Shown here piece by piece: positions 21,901-34,639 of a DNA stretch of 64,000 nucleotides. The notes under the pieces were generated by a model, which was not told the origin of the DNA, ran no database searches, and saw nothing but the letters and a program-made list of their open reading frames with translations. Location: the NCBI GenBank assembly GCA_027405735.1, contig JAPEHQ010000010.1:1550001-1614000 (forward strand). The letters are read 5' to 3'. Each line of letters opens with the position of its first letter. The first letter of the stretch is position 1. The position numbers and the translations under genes are program-made. The DNA is from Mucor racemosus (lineage: Eukaryota; Mucoromycota; Mucoromycetes; Mucorales; Mucoraceae).

Positions 21901-23565
21901 TATCAAGACCTTCTTCACCAATACTAGTTGCAACAAGCACATTATATTCATCTGATTTGAATTTACGGATTACCTAATTGTAACATTAGCTATTTTAATA
22001 TAGATGCTTTATACAACAATATATACCTCTTGTTGCTCTTTTTGATTTAAACCCTTCGATCCTTGCTTATCTGAGGCTTGTCCAACAAAAATAGTGCTTC
22101 GAATCATAGGTTTATGTCTATCTAATACATCACGAATATCCAAAACCGAACTACGAAAACTAGAAAAAATCATGACCTTTGAGACTTCACCTTCTGGTAG
22201 ACTAGCGAAATGATCTACTAATATAGATAGCAAATGATCTAGCTTGGGATGGCCAATGAAATCAGCCCTTGAAGCCTCTTGTTTTGCATGTCGTAAAATA
22301 GCATTCAGGGCAGAGTGCTTGAGAAATGCGGTTTGTGGTTTAGATAATTTATTTTTTTCTTGATATTCAGCAAATAGCGATTCGATGTAATCGATAAAAG
22401 GTTTGATACCAAATTGGCACAAGTAATCATAAGCTCGACTTGCACTTTCGGCAACAAGAAATACTTGAATAATATAATACTTGAAACTTGCGTTGAGATT
22501 AGTTGCTGTTGCTTGAAAATTTAAACGAGCACTTCTTAAACCAAAAGTTGTTGCACGTTCTAATATAGGGGAAACAGTAGTAGGTTTTTTCGACAAGTCC
22601 AAAAGAAGTGGCTCAAAAACTTTCTTTGCAAAATCATTGATAATACGGGGCAAAATACCTGTAGAGCCTTCCGTGTAACCTAATTTCACCACAATGCGTT
22701 GGATATTCTTGCTATGCGTGAATTGTCGAATATCCATAGAATCCTCGGTTCGAAGTTCAATTTTAGAGATGTGCAAATTTGTTATTACAGACTGGACAGC
22801 ATCTAATGAACTGCCAGGTGTAGCTGTCAATGCCAATACTCTAAAATGTTTGTTTTTATGGTAAATTTTTCGAATTACATCAGTAAATGCATAATTTCCG
22901 GTTGCTTTATGAGCTTCATCAATAACAATACAAGAAACAAGATGAGCAGGGCAAACATTCGATCGTAGATCATTTTGCACAGTTTGAGGTGTAGCAAAAA
23001 ACACACGCTTGGTATTCCATAATTCTTGACGTCTAGCTACTTTTGATTCGCCTGTCATCTCTGCCGTTTCATCCTGAGGAATTCCACAAATTGTAAAACA
23101 AGCTTCAATCTGTTGATCGACTAAAGGTCTAGTATGAGCCATGAATATAATTTTTGATTCTGGAAACCATCTCCAATAATTGTACATGACTACAGCAGCG
23201 ATAAATGTCTTTCCTAAACCAGTAGGTAGTGCCACCAAGATATTATTAAACATTGCTTTATGTACGATATTAAGCTGATAACCACGAATGGGATAATTTG
23301 TTGGATAAACCCATGTTCTAAGCTCTTCTGGATTAAATACGAAAGGACATGGTGTATTGCTTGGTAATATAGGTGGAGGAGGAGGATCGTCGTCAGTTGG
23401 AACAAAGCTAATTTGTCCTGCTGCGTGAGTTTGTTCAACAGTATCTGCAACTTCTACTAATTCATCTAAATCAATGTCATCTCCAAAATCATCAAAATCA
23501 TCAAAATCATCTGCAAATGCCTCTAAAAGCATTTTTTGATCTATAATCTCTTTTCCATGATTCAT
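18932..23565 (-). CDS. MPH1: FANCM/Mph1-family DNA helicase-translocase
   Basis: Three exons: 23565-22027, 21973-21845 and 21784-18932, giving 1506 residues. It has an SF2 helicase core: acidic N-terminus, RGYQLNIV Q-motif region, Walker A LPTGLGKT (113-120), DEAH (216-219), LTATPG motif III, an inserted middle domain, motif [15 protein letters not shown] and motif [15 protein letters not shown]. This core and order are those of FANCM/Mph1/Fml1, which remodels stalled forks, dissociates D-loops and controls crossovers in the nucleus. The remaining ~900 residues are disordered, acidic and Ser/Glu-rich with Lys/Arg-rich nuclear-signal-like blocks. They are longer than in yeast Mph1 (about 990 residues in total), closer to metazoan FANCM. 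The start at 23565 is preferred over an in-frame ATG at 23619 because the latter adds only a hydrophobic stub. Confidence 0.95.
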
Positions 23566-23716
23566 AACTGCGGATAAAGACAATCGTGGAGTAATGAAAA
23601 AGATGAAAAAGAAAGACAAGGCGCACGAAAAACTTGATCCCCGCAGCTTTCAAGTTTTTTACATTCCCTCTCTCTCTCTCTCTCTCTCTTTACCTTTTTG
23701 TATTATATTCTCCATC
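23566..23716. promoter_or_regulatory. Short bidirectional promoter (FANCM / Vps71)
   Basis: Only 151 bases separate two divergent start codons. They contain a (TC)n tract at about 23667-23690 and a TATTATATT element near 23701. The two genes must share regulatory DNA. One encodes a fork-repair helicase, the other a subunit of the SWR1 H2A.Z-deposition complex. Confidence 0.7.
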
Positions 23717-24234
23717 ATGTCAAAAAGAGCCAAACTTACACATCATGACCCAGAAGCTCATTCAAGACATTTAAAGCGTCAATTAGAGTCATTAGAAAGA
23801 GATAATCATACCTCAATAAGCAGTGTAGAAGGCCTGGTTACAGGTGCTTTAACTGCGCAAGAAGAAGAAGGTTTGAAATAATTGATGTATTTAATATTTT
23901 TGATATTGATATAGTCAATAGGAAGTACGCGTAAATCGAGAAATAGATCAAAAAACATTTACTCTACAAAAGTTAGTTTGAATGCTCTTTTGGAATCTAG
24001 TGTAAGTGGTCATTTTGATATTTTGTCATAGTAACTAACTCTTTCATACAGCCTATAACCACATATTGTTATCAAAACTGTCAAGTAAATCCCTCTATAT
24101 ACCCTGCAAGAAAGTTTTGCTCAGTGTGTGGTTATTCAAGTGAATATAAATGCCTAAAATGTGGAATGAAGTATTGTTCAACTAAATGTTTATCAACGCA
24201 TATGGAAACTCGATGTTTAAAATGGACAGCTTGA
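23717..24234 (+). CDS. VPS71: HIT-type zinc-finger protein, SWR1 subunit Vps71/Swc6 (ZNHIT1)
   Basis: Three exons: 23717-23870, 23922-24001 and 24052-24234, 138 residues. The C-terminal exon is a complete zf-HIT domain with cysteines in CYQNC, FCSVCGY, YKCLKCGMKYCSTKC and the closing H-x4-C (THMETRC). The central block STRKSRNRSKNIYSTKVSLNALLE corresponds in place to the conserved segment before the finger in ZNHIT1. Vps71/Swc6 is needed for the SWR1 complex to exchange H2A for H2A.Z. Human ZNHIT1 (154 residues) is of similar size. It lies head-to-head with the helicase and tail-to-tail with the next gene, only 17 bases apart. Confidence 0.9.
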
Positions 24235-24251
24235 GAAATTGTAATAAAATT

Positions 24252-25289
24252 TTATTTTTCCACATCATGAACACGTACAATATGATAAATGAGGCCTTCA
24301 CGAGTTGTATATAATTTAGGATGATTGCATTTTGGATAAATGCAGCGATAAGGCTCTTGACCAACATGGGCTTCTGTCAAATGCTTAATTACATTTGTCT
24401 TTCTAGGGAAACTTTGGTTACAACTAGGACATTGTAATGGGGGATAAATGCTATTCAAGAAAATTTCTGCCTTCTTTGATAGAATAGCTTTTCTTGTTTG
24501 TGAATCTTTTTTGGGATGATACATTGAAAATGGTGATGGTGGTGGTGAAGGTGTCAAATTATCTATAAATGTCGGTTGTTTAGCAACAAATGTTGGTTGC
24601 CTAGCAACAAAATTTTTGGCTGTTATATTATTGGATGGGGATGAAGAAGTCGATGATGTTGAAGAAGAGGATGATGATAACATTTTAGAAGTTGTCGGCT
24701 CATTCTTAATTGTGATTATAGGCTCTGATAAAGGCAGAGAAGGAATAGAAGGGGGTGGTGGAGGAGGAGGAGCTAATTGAGGTGGAGGTGGAACTGGATG
24801 AAGTGGGGAAGAAGGAGTTGACATTGGCTCTAAACTCATTCTCGATAATGTAGGCGATGGTGTGGTTGTTGTTGCAGCTGAAAAAGGGTCTTCTTGTTGA
24901 AATGAATCAGGCAAAGGCTTTTCTGATTGAATCAGTAGATGAGCATGTGAAATATGAAGACGTAAAGCACCTCGCGTTAAAAATCTATAATCGCAATAAG
25001 GATGCATACAATTATATCTTGATTTGCAGTTTTTATGCTTTTCCCTAAAATGTTGATTCGATTCAATTTTTGATGAAAAAATCCCATCACATAAAGTGCA
25101 TCGATTTGCTGGATAAATTGCCTCGACAAAAGATGTGAGAGACATGTATTTATTCTCAATATGGAATCCTTTCATAAAATTTGATGTTGCTGTTAATGCT
25201 TTAATCTCTTTCTTCTTTTTTCTTTTGAATTGTCGTAATTTATCCATATTGACTTTTGTTTCTTCTTGATTGTTCTTTTTATTTAGCAT
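24252..25289 (-). CDS. C2H2 zinc-finger protein (uncharacterised)
   Basis: Single exon, 345 residues. A basic N-terminus (FKRKKKKEIK) may be a nuclear signal. There are two pairs of C2H2-type fingers: CTLC...HFREKH followed by a finger of C-x4-C spacing (YNCMHPYCDYRF), then a low-complexity Pro/Ser/Thr-rich linker (about residues 125-260), then CPSC...HLTEAH followed by another C-x4-C finger (YRCIYPKC). The two pairs are related to each other (both preceded by an IYP motif), so an internal duplication is likely. Probable DNA- or RNA-binding protein; no orthologue recognised. The stop codon lies 17 bases from that of Vps71, so the mRNAs probably overlap. Confidence 0.8.
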   Translation of the reverse strand: MLNKKNNQEETKVNMDKLRQFKRKKKKEIKALTATSNFMKGFHIENKYMSLTSFVEAIYPANRCTLCDGIFSSKIESNQHFREKHKNCKSRYNCMHPYCDYRFLTRGALRLHISHAHLLIQSEKPLPDSFQQEDPFSAATTTTPSPTLSRMSLEPMSTPSSPLHPVPPPPQLAPPPPPPPSIPSLPLSEPIITIKNEPTTSKMLSSSSSSTSSTSSSPSNNITAKNFVARQPTFVAKQPTFIDNLTPSPPPSPFSMYHPKKDSQTRKAILSKKAEIFLNSIYPPLQCPSCNQSFPRKTNVIKHLTEAHVGQEPYRCIYPKCNHPKLYTTREGLIYHIVRVHDVEK

Positions 25290-25601
25290 TTGGTTTTTTT
25301 ATAGAGAAATTTTTTGTATCTGGAAAAAAAAAAAAAAAAAAAAAAAAAAAGGAAAAAGAATTCCTTCATCCTGTAGAAACATTTTTTTTTTTTTTTTTTT
25401 TTTTGCAGTAGCAAATACCCATTGAAATGTGCCTGAACATTTGGGACTGTGCAATTTAGCCTAAAAAGTGGTGTAATTGTGGCAAAATGATCCAAGGTGG
25501 CGCACAGATTGAGGAAAATGCAATCTTTAAAAGAGAGGAAAATAAAGAATTGCTTGTTCCTTTCTCTTTCTTTTGTATTTTTAACTTTTTTCATAGATAT
25601 A
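25290..25601. promoter_or_regulatory. Divergent promoter with poly(dA:dT) tracts
   Basis: About 310 bases between divergent genes. It carries an A-run of about 27 (25324-25350) and a T-run of about 23 (25382-25404). Such tracts exclude nucleosomes in fungal promoters. The gap between the tracts contains no recognised motif. Confidence 0.45.
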
Positions 25602-25964
25602 ATGATTTTCAATAGAATTCAAGTGCGCTGTGCTTCTGTTTTAGCATCTTTACCACCATCCCCACATACATCTACCCATTGCATTCATCAAACACAGCAG
25701 CATATTATAACGCCTGCTTCCTTGCCAATAACTGCTACATCAAATAATGCTTTTAATCCAAATTATATCCCGAAAAATACAAAAGAGCGTTTAGCATTAG
25801 GGGAATTATACAAAGTCTTGGATAATTCAAAATCAATGTATAAAATGATTCAAAATGAATACCTAAAAGATGAATTCCACATCGAGGGAGAAGATCAAGA
25901 GCTCAGCTTGGAGGAATTATTAGAAGAGCAATATAAATTAATTCAGTTATTAAAGAAGAAATAA
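25602..25964 (+). CDS. Small putative mitochondrial protein (unknown)
   Basis: Single exon, 120 residues. The N-terminus MIFNRIQVRCASVLASL is basic and hydroxylated without acids, as expected for a mitochondrial presequence. The C-terminal half is charged and predicted helical: NTKERLALGELYKVLD, then EDQELSLEELLEEQYKLIQLLKKK. I do not recognise the family. The start at 25602 is preferred to an in-frame upstream ATG at 25497, because the upstream extension is a run of Phe/Leu/Ser read from a pyrimidine-rich leader. It could be a mitoribosome or respiratory-chain assembly factor, but nothing in the sequence decides this. Confidence 0.6.
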   Translation: MIFNRIQVRCASVLASLPPSPHTSTHCIHQTQQHIITPASLPITATSNNAFNPNYIPKNTKERLALGELYKVLDNSKSMYKMIQNEYLKDEFHIEGEDQELSLEELLEEQYKLIQLLKKK

Positions 25965-28390
25965 TCAAATTTGTATATATACTGGTTTATATATATAAAG
26001 AGGGGCTGTTTTTTATAATGTAGTTTTAATAAAGAAAATATTTAGACTATTTAGTTCATATTCCAAATTTATATTTAAAGGAGCACTTTTTATTCGTTTA
26101 ATGCATATGGACGACTGATAACAAAGAACAACAACTGGATGGTGTTACAATAAAATTGTATATGACGTATGTGTGTAAACACACTCTATGCATAACAGTA
26201 TATACCGTATGTGAAAAGATAGCCTTGATTTAGATGCTGATGATCAAGATAATGCTATACATTCTATTGAATGATATCACTGTCAGTCATTGCCTTGTGT
26301 GTGTACTTTATTGCTTTTACGTATTTAATGAGTTTTTAACCAATCTCACTAGACACATCTTGAATGAATGTTCTGAGTTTGCATGAAACCGGGATATTTT
26401 GGTAAACATGGATCGATTTTGAAAGAAGACTAGATTTCTTATTGGCATAGTATTTGCTGTATGATTTTTTAATTTTATAACAACGAGTAAACAACATTAA
26501 TATTGTACGTATTAGTCAGTGTCTCGGATGATACCCATCATAATAATCATTGGTACTGTTCCTAATTTATGCACATTTGATCTAACAGAAGACATTAAAT
26601 CCCTCTCAGCCTAATCATATTTTCAGCTTTAAGAAATTATTTTGAAACAAAAAAATGAGATATTTGTATAAAATCTTGTGGAAAATGTTAAAAAGCATGT
26701 GTCTATAGCTTTTATATTTTATATTTTACTTTAGCTGCATTCTAGCCACATCATTTGACAACTTATAGCCTAAAGGGCCCATACAAGCTGGATCTAAAGT
26801 GAAAATAAAAAAGCACATTGCCCTAAAATTTTAATTTAATTATTTCTAGAAACAAAAAACTATAATTCAAATGTTCTTTATGTTGTAAATACTAGTTTTA
26901 TATACTTCTTACACATATATTTCGACGGAAAGTTTGATTCGAAGTGAAATCACAGCAGGTCAGAAGTATCAGCAATTAAACGTAGAGCCAATAGAATTAT
27001 TGATGAAAAATACTACCGTACCTGATTTTTTTTTTTTTTTTTTTTTTTTTGATTGACATCTCTGTGAAAATATCACATTTGAAGAGTTATTTTGACCCCA
27101 TAACATTATTAGTTGTTTTATTTCTTTATTTATATAATAATTTAACATGTATAATATAACCTGAGTTTTTTTATTTCAAGATTGATTAGAATAACCATCT
27201 CACGCTTACAATTCAAAGAAAATCATCTTTAACCAATTATTACATTTGTTTCATAGGTGTAACCATCAACCATCTACCAAAGAATGTATGAAGCCAAACC
27301 ATACATAATAAGAGTCCGCAAATTGATAGGGGAAATCTTTCCAGTGCGGCAACAACTATATTTTCAATTGATAATTGTACGACACAATCAAAACAAATCA
27401 TGGTTTGTTTTCAAACAAAATATGAACACCTACAATGTATACAGAAATCCCAAATTTAGGCTGCTCTTTTTCTCCCCCCCCCCCTCTTTTCATCCTTTCG
27501 GTTGTTAAGGAAACTAAAACTTGGAAAATTCGAATATTCATCTAGAACTTTTTTTGAACATTCGACTTTGATTGACCGAAACAGCTAAATGCATAGGGTT
27601 TGTCTTTTAAATTTTCGTGTTTTTATTAAATGATATCCCCAACTGAGATCATTTTGAATCTCCATTTTGCAAACAGACTCGATTAGTAAATCATGGAACT
27701 GATGAAGGATAAATAAATGTATACAATATGTAAGGAGATGCATAATAAACAAGGTATTCTAGGGCTTCATTCAGTCTTTCTCTTTCTCATTTACTACTTT
27801 TTTTTTTTTTTTTTTTTTTTTTTTATATATATATATATATATCTTATATGAAAGGAGAAGTATAACTCATGCTTCCTTGTGTAATATATACACTATTTCA
27901 GATAATCTTTTTCTTTTTTCTTCCTTGTAGACAAAATACTTCATCTAGCTCCAAACATATAGCTTTTTATAAATAGGAGAGGCAAATGTAGCCTTATGAT
28001 TCAATATATTTCATTGTATGTTTCTTTATCAAATATAAAATGTACCTTAAAGGGAGAGGGGGAGGAGGCTTCTTGTTCAATGTTGTTAAATAAGGACAAG
28101 TTTTATTAGGAGTGTAACATGAATAAAAAACACGAGAAATTGAGGATCCTATGCTGTTTTCCATGTACAAAAATAACCAACAAAATGGAAAAAGAAAGGG
28201 ATCTGAGTTGGTTAGATACACGATTGATACACAGCGTTACCAATAGAGACCAATAGTATCTATCTGCGTCACTTAGTTTCTGGTTAGGCTACGATACAAT
28301 TCGTTCTTTTTATCCCTTCTTCTGCCAGTTTCTTTTTATTTTTCTCTTTTTCTTCTTCTTTCTCACTTTCTAAAGTTTATATTTCTCAAA
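25965..28390. other. Intergenic region upstream of actin
   Basis: About 2.4 kb without a supported gene. It contains T-runs at about 27027-27050 and 27799-27824, followed by (TA)n at 27825-27842, and a C-run near 27474-27484. The last 90 bases before actin are strongly CT-rich (TTTTTCTTCTTCTTTCTC...), a common feature of highly expressed fungal genes. Confidence 0.5.
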
Positions 28391-29808
<1,418 letters not shown>

Positions 29809-30083
29809 GTTTAGTAAAAAAAAAAAAAAAAAAAAAAAGAACTTTTTGTTTACTTTCTTTGTTTCAAACTATATATCTTTTAAAGTTTCGTTTATCTTTT
29901 CCTCACATAAATTTTTTTTAAACCCATTATTACTCCAACCTTCTTTCCCAAAAAAAAAGAAAAGGACCGTAAACAAATTGTTTTTTTTATTATATTAATT
30001 CTTTTTTTTTTTTTTTATACATCTCGTTTAATTAATAAAAATCAATAAAAAAAAATGCTTTTTAAGGGTTTAAACAAAAAAGT

Positions 30084-30455
30084 CTATAATTTGGTCAATA
30101 AACCCAGTGCAGCATCCATATCATCTTGTGTTTTTTCGTAACGACGTTGCTCTTCCTCTAATTTAGTTGTCTATAACAATTTTAATTTAAAGCACAAAAA
30201 CCACAAAAAATTCATGCTTACATCTTCCATGTTATCATTTTTGATCTTGATCACTTTTTTCTTTGGTGCAAGATGTTGTGTAAGATCATCCATCAAACTA
30301 TCCAAATTATCAGTAATGTCGGCGTTCTTTAATTTTTCAGATTTGGTCAACGGTTTCTTGTTTTTGACAATGGCTTTTTTGTCTTTTGATTGATTTTTGC
30401 TGTTACGGGTATAGGGTGTGTTCTTGATTGTTGGCTCTCTCTTCGCTTTTGCCAT
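30084..30455 (-). CDS. Small basic nuclear-type protein (unknown)
   Basis: Two exons: 30455-30222 and 30170-30084, giving 106 residues. The first half is very Lys-rich (MAKAKREPTIKNTPYTRNSK, KKAIVKNKKPLTKSEK). The second half is a probable helix: NLDSLMDDLTQHL, then EEEQRRYEKTQDDMDAALGLL. The exon junction (GAAGAT-GTAAGC, TTATAG-ACA) keeps frame and gives a natural stop. I do not recognise the family; size and composition suggest a nucleolar or ribosome-assembly protein, which is only a guess. It is convergent with actin, stop codons 275 bases apart. Confidence 0.6.
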
Positions 30456-30974
30456 GTTTGTTTATGTATTCTATTGTTTATTGATAGACAAAAAAAGGTT
30501 TTTTCAATTTTTTTCTTTTAATATTTCAGAACATTTGCTAAATAATCACAGTCATATCACGGACATCAAATAGAAAGAAATGCCACTTTGCCAGTGATCC
30601 ATTAGGAAAAAGGTTTACTATGGAGAAAACCAGTGTAAAATCCTCACAGTAATCAAATCGATGGTACTCTTATTTATAAGCTTTCAGGCTCTCTGGAACG
30701 GATTGATTGCTAAAATATTACAATGTAATAGAGCGAAAATATAATACTAAGAAATTAAATTATTTTTCCCTTTCTAAGCTTTAAAAAAATGTGTTGGTAA
30801 GTACTTACATACTTCATACTCTCATAAAAAAAAATAACTGTTTTCTGATGATGTTACAACAAGAGACGTAATGTACCGTTATTCACTTCTAATATAAGAC
30901 CTTTTTGGAACTCCATTAATAATGCCAATTTGCTTTTCTGAAAAATTCCATACTTTCATTAATTGAAATTGAGA
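30456..30974. other. Intergenic, left flank of the repeat island
   Basis: AT-rich sequence upstream of the small basic protein. No coding or repeat structure recognised before the R1 copy starts. Confidence 0.4.
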
Positions 30975-32180
30975 GTGTGCCGCCTTCTCTATAAACAGCC
31001 TTATACTAAACAACTTTTGGAATATACCTTGGACACTACAACATATATCCAAGTTGATTGCACTATGCTACCTGTTCCTGAATTTATTTTATGTCTCAAG
31101 AAAGACTCAAAAACACGTAAAATTCACCGCTTTTCCCATAAAAACTGGGCCTCACTTTTCAATCCTGCTCTACTCTTTTTTTTCACTAAATAACACCAAG
31201 AAAAAATTATATGCCAATGTATCTGAGATGTTTAGCTTTAATTCAAAAATAAGTATCCGGAAATATCCTATTTTTTGCAGTTGGTATTAATTTTTGAGTG
31301 CTAAGGTTTCAGATCTTTTACGCGTATTTTACTGCTAATGGATTGAAAACTTTGAGGCTTCATATCTCCAGAAAAAATAAGCTATACTAACACTTTCTAA
31401 TAATAAAACTTACTTGTTTTGAAGCGCTCTATAACATATTTAAGAATAAAAAAATTATGAGCACTTTTATTTTTTTTTTCATTTTCTTTTTGGCATTTTT
31501 GTAGTAGATTACAAAATATTTATTAAATTGAGTAGCAATTTTTTTTACTCATGTCATCAAGCTTGTTGAGCTCTCTCGGATCCAGTTTAGTTTTTTTTAA
31601 AATATTGATTTTTCGTGGAGATATCCTCAAAAATGTATACAAAAATATACCTTCATTTCTAGCTTCCATTTTTCCCTAATATACCCTCACCCCAAATTCT
31701 GAATCTGAAAAAATCTGGACAAAAATCTCGTTTTCTCTACAAAAAATACGGCTAAAAGGTTAAATAATAGCTCAATCGATAGATAATGTTTTTGCACATC
31801 ATTTCAATTACTTATATGTTAAATATGCTTATCAAAATTAATGTGTATCTTCAAAAAACCTTCAACATTTCAATTGCATTTTACGCAAAATTTAATGTGA
31901 AATGTTTGTCTGAATTTTATTTATATGGATGCAGAATCCAAAACTGTACAAAAACTATTTAATACGCTAGGGCGACTTACTTTGCAACTCATGAGCCATT
32001 AAACGATTTTGTTTTTTTGAATCATTTTTCATTCATTTCAACAAATAAATTTTGGAATCCCGTGATAATAGGTTTTAAGCTGTAATAAGAGCTATTATTT
32101 TGGTTATCTCGACAAAAAACCAATATTTTTTGCCCAAAAAAAAGAGCAGAATAACTTAGAGTTGGATCTATCTTATTTGA
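30975..32180 (-). repeat. R1 dispersed repeat, copy C
   Basis: Near full-length reverse copy. Landmarks in plus-strand reading order: CTCTATAAACAGCCTTATACTAAAC, CACTATGCTACCTGTTCCTGA, ATTATATGCCAATGTATCTG, GAGGCTTCATATCTCCAG, GCATTTTACGCAAAATTTAATG, ending near CTCGACAAAAAACCAATATT and GGATCTATCTTATT. With copy E it shows that R1 extends about 80 bases further on this side than in copies A and D. Confidence 0.75.
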
Positions 32181-32254
32181 AGATTGTTACGTCCACAAAT
32201 CTGTGAATACTACTCCTTGGTTACGATTATGATACAGTTTGATATAATAAGTTC

Positions 32255-32920
32255 TACATTGCTGTGGTGTATTATGTTATAAAGCTCAGTGATCTTGAGT
32301 GTTCCTGATATTCGCTATTAATGCTAGTGGTTAGTTAGGTATGACATTTAGTATGAGTTACTAAATGTCATTGTGGAATATTATGTACACATTTATCCAC
32401 TATATTGATCTCCATTTCATCTGATTCTCAATTAAAGTACAGCTGACATGAATAGACATTACACTACTAAATGATATATGCTGATTTATACTAATATAAA
32501 ATTTCTACCAAGCTTCTATCCTAACAACTTATAGTTAAAGACCAATCAACATAATGTGGATTTAATCACACCATTATGATCAAGGACCCATGAACTCTAT
32601 GAATACACCGATTGGTTACTATCAAGATTTATACCTGACAAGGGGTATGATTGGCTATGTATGGACCTAGGAATGCTTACCTAATCTCTCTGATAAAAAC
32701 TATATAAAGAGGACATTTATTTATTACAAAAGTCCTCAAGGAGAATTTAACTTGATAATAAAACCCTAATGTTATCTAGTCAAATTCCTATTGTTTTTTT
32801 TATACTTTTTTCCGTGAATAGCTCTATCTGTTCCACAGTCATGTTGGATTTTAATAATTGCTCCTGGATTTCTGCATCTGGGTAAACTTCTGATATATAT
32901 ATCTATAATAACAAAATTCT
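32255..32920 (+). repeat. Host repeat (element H) split by a solo LTR
   Basis: Bases 32255-32371 and 32838-32920 together match an uninterrupted copy in the 36585-36975 block: GTTCCTGATA.TCGCT.TTAATGCTAGTGGTTA, a perfect 13-base inverted repeat (ATGACATTTAGTA/TACTAAATGTCAT), then CATGTTGGATTT and CCTGGATTTCT.CATCTGGGTAAACTT. The 466-base LTR sits exactly at the end of the right hairpin arm. Confidence 0.6.
32372..32837 (+). mobile_element. Solo LTR (family LTR1, copy 2) with 5-bp target duplication
   Basis: 466 bases starting TGTGGAATATT and ending GTTCCACA (7-base terminal inverted repeat TGTGGAA/TTCCACA). It is flanked by direct repeats GTCAT at 32367-32371 and 32838-32842, the hallmark of retroviral-type integration. 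Internal signals: TATATAAAG at 32701-32709 and AATAAA at 32757-32762. Second copy of the family at 1194-1630. No internal region is attached, so it is a solo LTR left by recombination between the two LTRs of a full element. Confidence 0.75.
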
Positions 32921-33363
32921 TTAGCTTTAGTATCTTATGCACTTTTATTTTATCACAGTTTTCCTTTATTTTTATTATATTTATTTTCTGTAACCTTGAA
33001 TTAAGGGGTAATTTTTATATGTTTCAATCTTATTTATAATGATAGTGCAACTGCAGTGGAATTACATACTAAAAACGCTTGATAATAATAAAATAACCTA
33101 ATTTCCAAGTGTTGTCGCTCATAAAATATGATGCCACTTGAAATATAAACGACATTAATAAACAAAAAAAGTTTCAATGGAACACAATAACAAACGCATG
33201 CTAAAAAGATGAAATACCTTTTTGAGCCATACATGTTGTGTATATGATAGCACCCTTGATCATGGTGCAATCAATTACTACACAAATGGCATATATATCA
33301 AAATAGGATTCTATCCAAATCAATAATAATAATAATAAACAAAGAAGATATCAATAATTTTGC

Positions 33364-33890
33364 TGTATTCCACCTAGTATCATACGTTATCACCTTTTAC
33401 AGTATCAATACATCTTACAATCTATAGACTACGACATGTATTATTGAAGTGCAAGTCTTGATATCGGATATAGCGTACCAAATTTAATCCAGCAATTACC
33501 AAGAACGCTTGGACCTCAATTATGGCACCATATTATTTTATCCCAGCGGTTAATCAATCAAGTAGCTATCAAATCAACATCCAAGCACATTTAGCGCAGC
33601 AAGGCAGCATTGAAACAAGATAACTCACAAGCTCTGTAAGAACGGTCAAATTATGATTGACCCATTTCAATCAATAGATTACTATCAAACAGATCTAACG
33701 GTTGAATAGTGCCTTATTAAATTACATCTCATGATCTCAATATCAAATCAATATAAAAGGCCATACTTTTATATCTACATAAACGATATCTTGTCTTTAA
33801 TTATACAGTTGAAGAACTGATTCATTACTCATTCTCTTTTAATTGTATTATTTTTTAAGTATTATACATCAAACCTGAAAATATATGACA
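33364..33890 (+). mobile_element. LTR-like repeat (family LTR2, intact copy)
   Basis: 527 bases starting TGTATTCCACC and ending ATATGACA (TG...CA, TGT/ACA termini), with a TATAAAAGG box at 33752-33760 about 140 bases before the end. It is highly similar to 36159-37087, and the outer ends of the two copies coincide. I find no target duplication at its flanks and no primer-binding site after it, so it could be a solo LTR that recombined, or another kind of element. Confidence 0.6.
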
Positions 33891-34639
33891 TTGATCTTAG
33901 AATGAGGGTAAATGAAAATATCAGAATCTAATATAGTAGACTGATATTTATATGAAAAATACTAGTCCTCCTCCCTTACATTAGCATACATATTCAGATT
34001 TCAGATAAAAGAAAAGTATACCAGCTTAATAGTCTGATATGTCTTATCAAACGGTGGATATATCCTTGGAATATGAAAGCAAAGAGAGAAACAATACACG
34101 TAGAAAAGAATTTTCAAGGCTTTACATTATTTAGTGCATTCAAAACCCTGCTAAATTACTCATTTTGGCCAATGTAAAAGCAGCATTACTGCGCATGAAC
34201 CATAAGCTAAACCAAATAATAGGCAGTAACTGTTGTTATCATAGAAACATACATTTTTCTACCAGAAAAACCGTCTGCTATATCATAGATTCATTAAAAA
34301 ATTACAAAAACGAGCCCGTAGAGCGACGCTGTAATTGAGCATAGCAAGGTTGAACGGCTAAGTCTCTTAAACTATGGTATATCTAAGTTTTAAATAAAAA
34401 AGAGTTTCTTTTTTTTTAGCTTTTCATATATTTAACCACGTACGGTCTGAAGATTCAGTTTTTGTAGCGGACATTTTCGGGACTCATTTTATCCTTACTA
34501 ACACTCATGATTTTGATCAAAAAACAGAAAAATCAAATTTTGATACCAAAATCAACGTTTAAATATACTACATTGTGAGAGAAACTTATAGCCACAGCTA
34601 ATACACAACTTATAAAAGCTTAATATTAAATGTCAAGTA

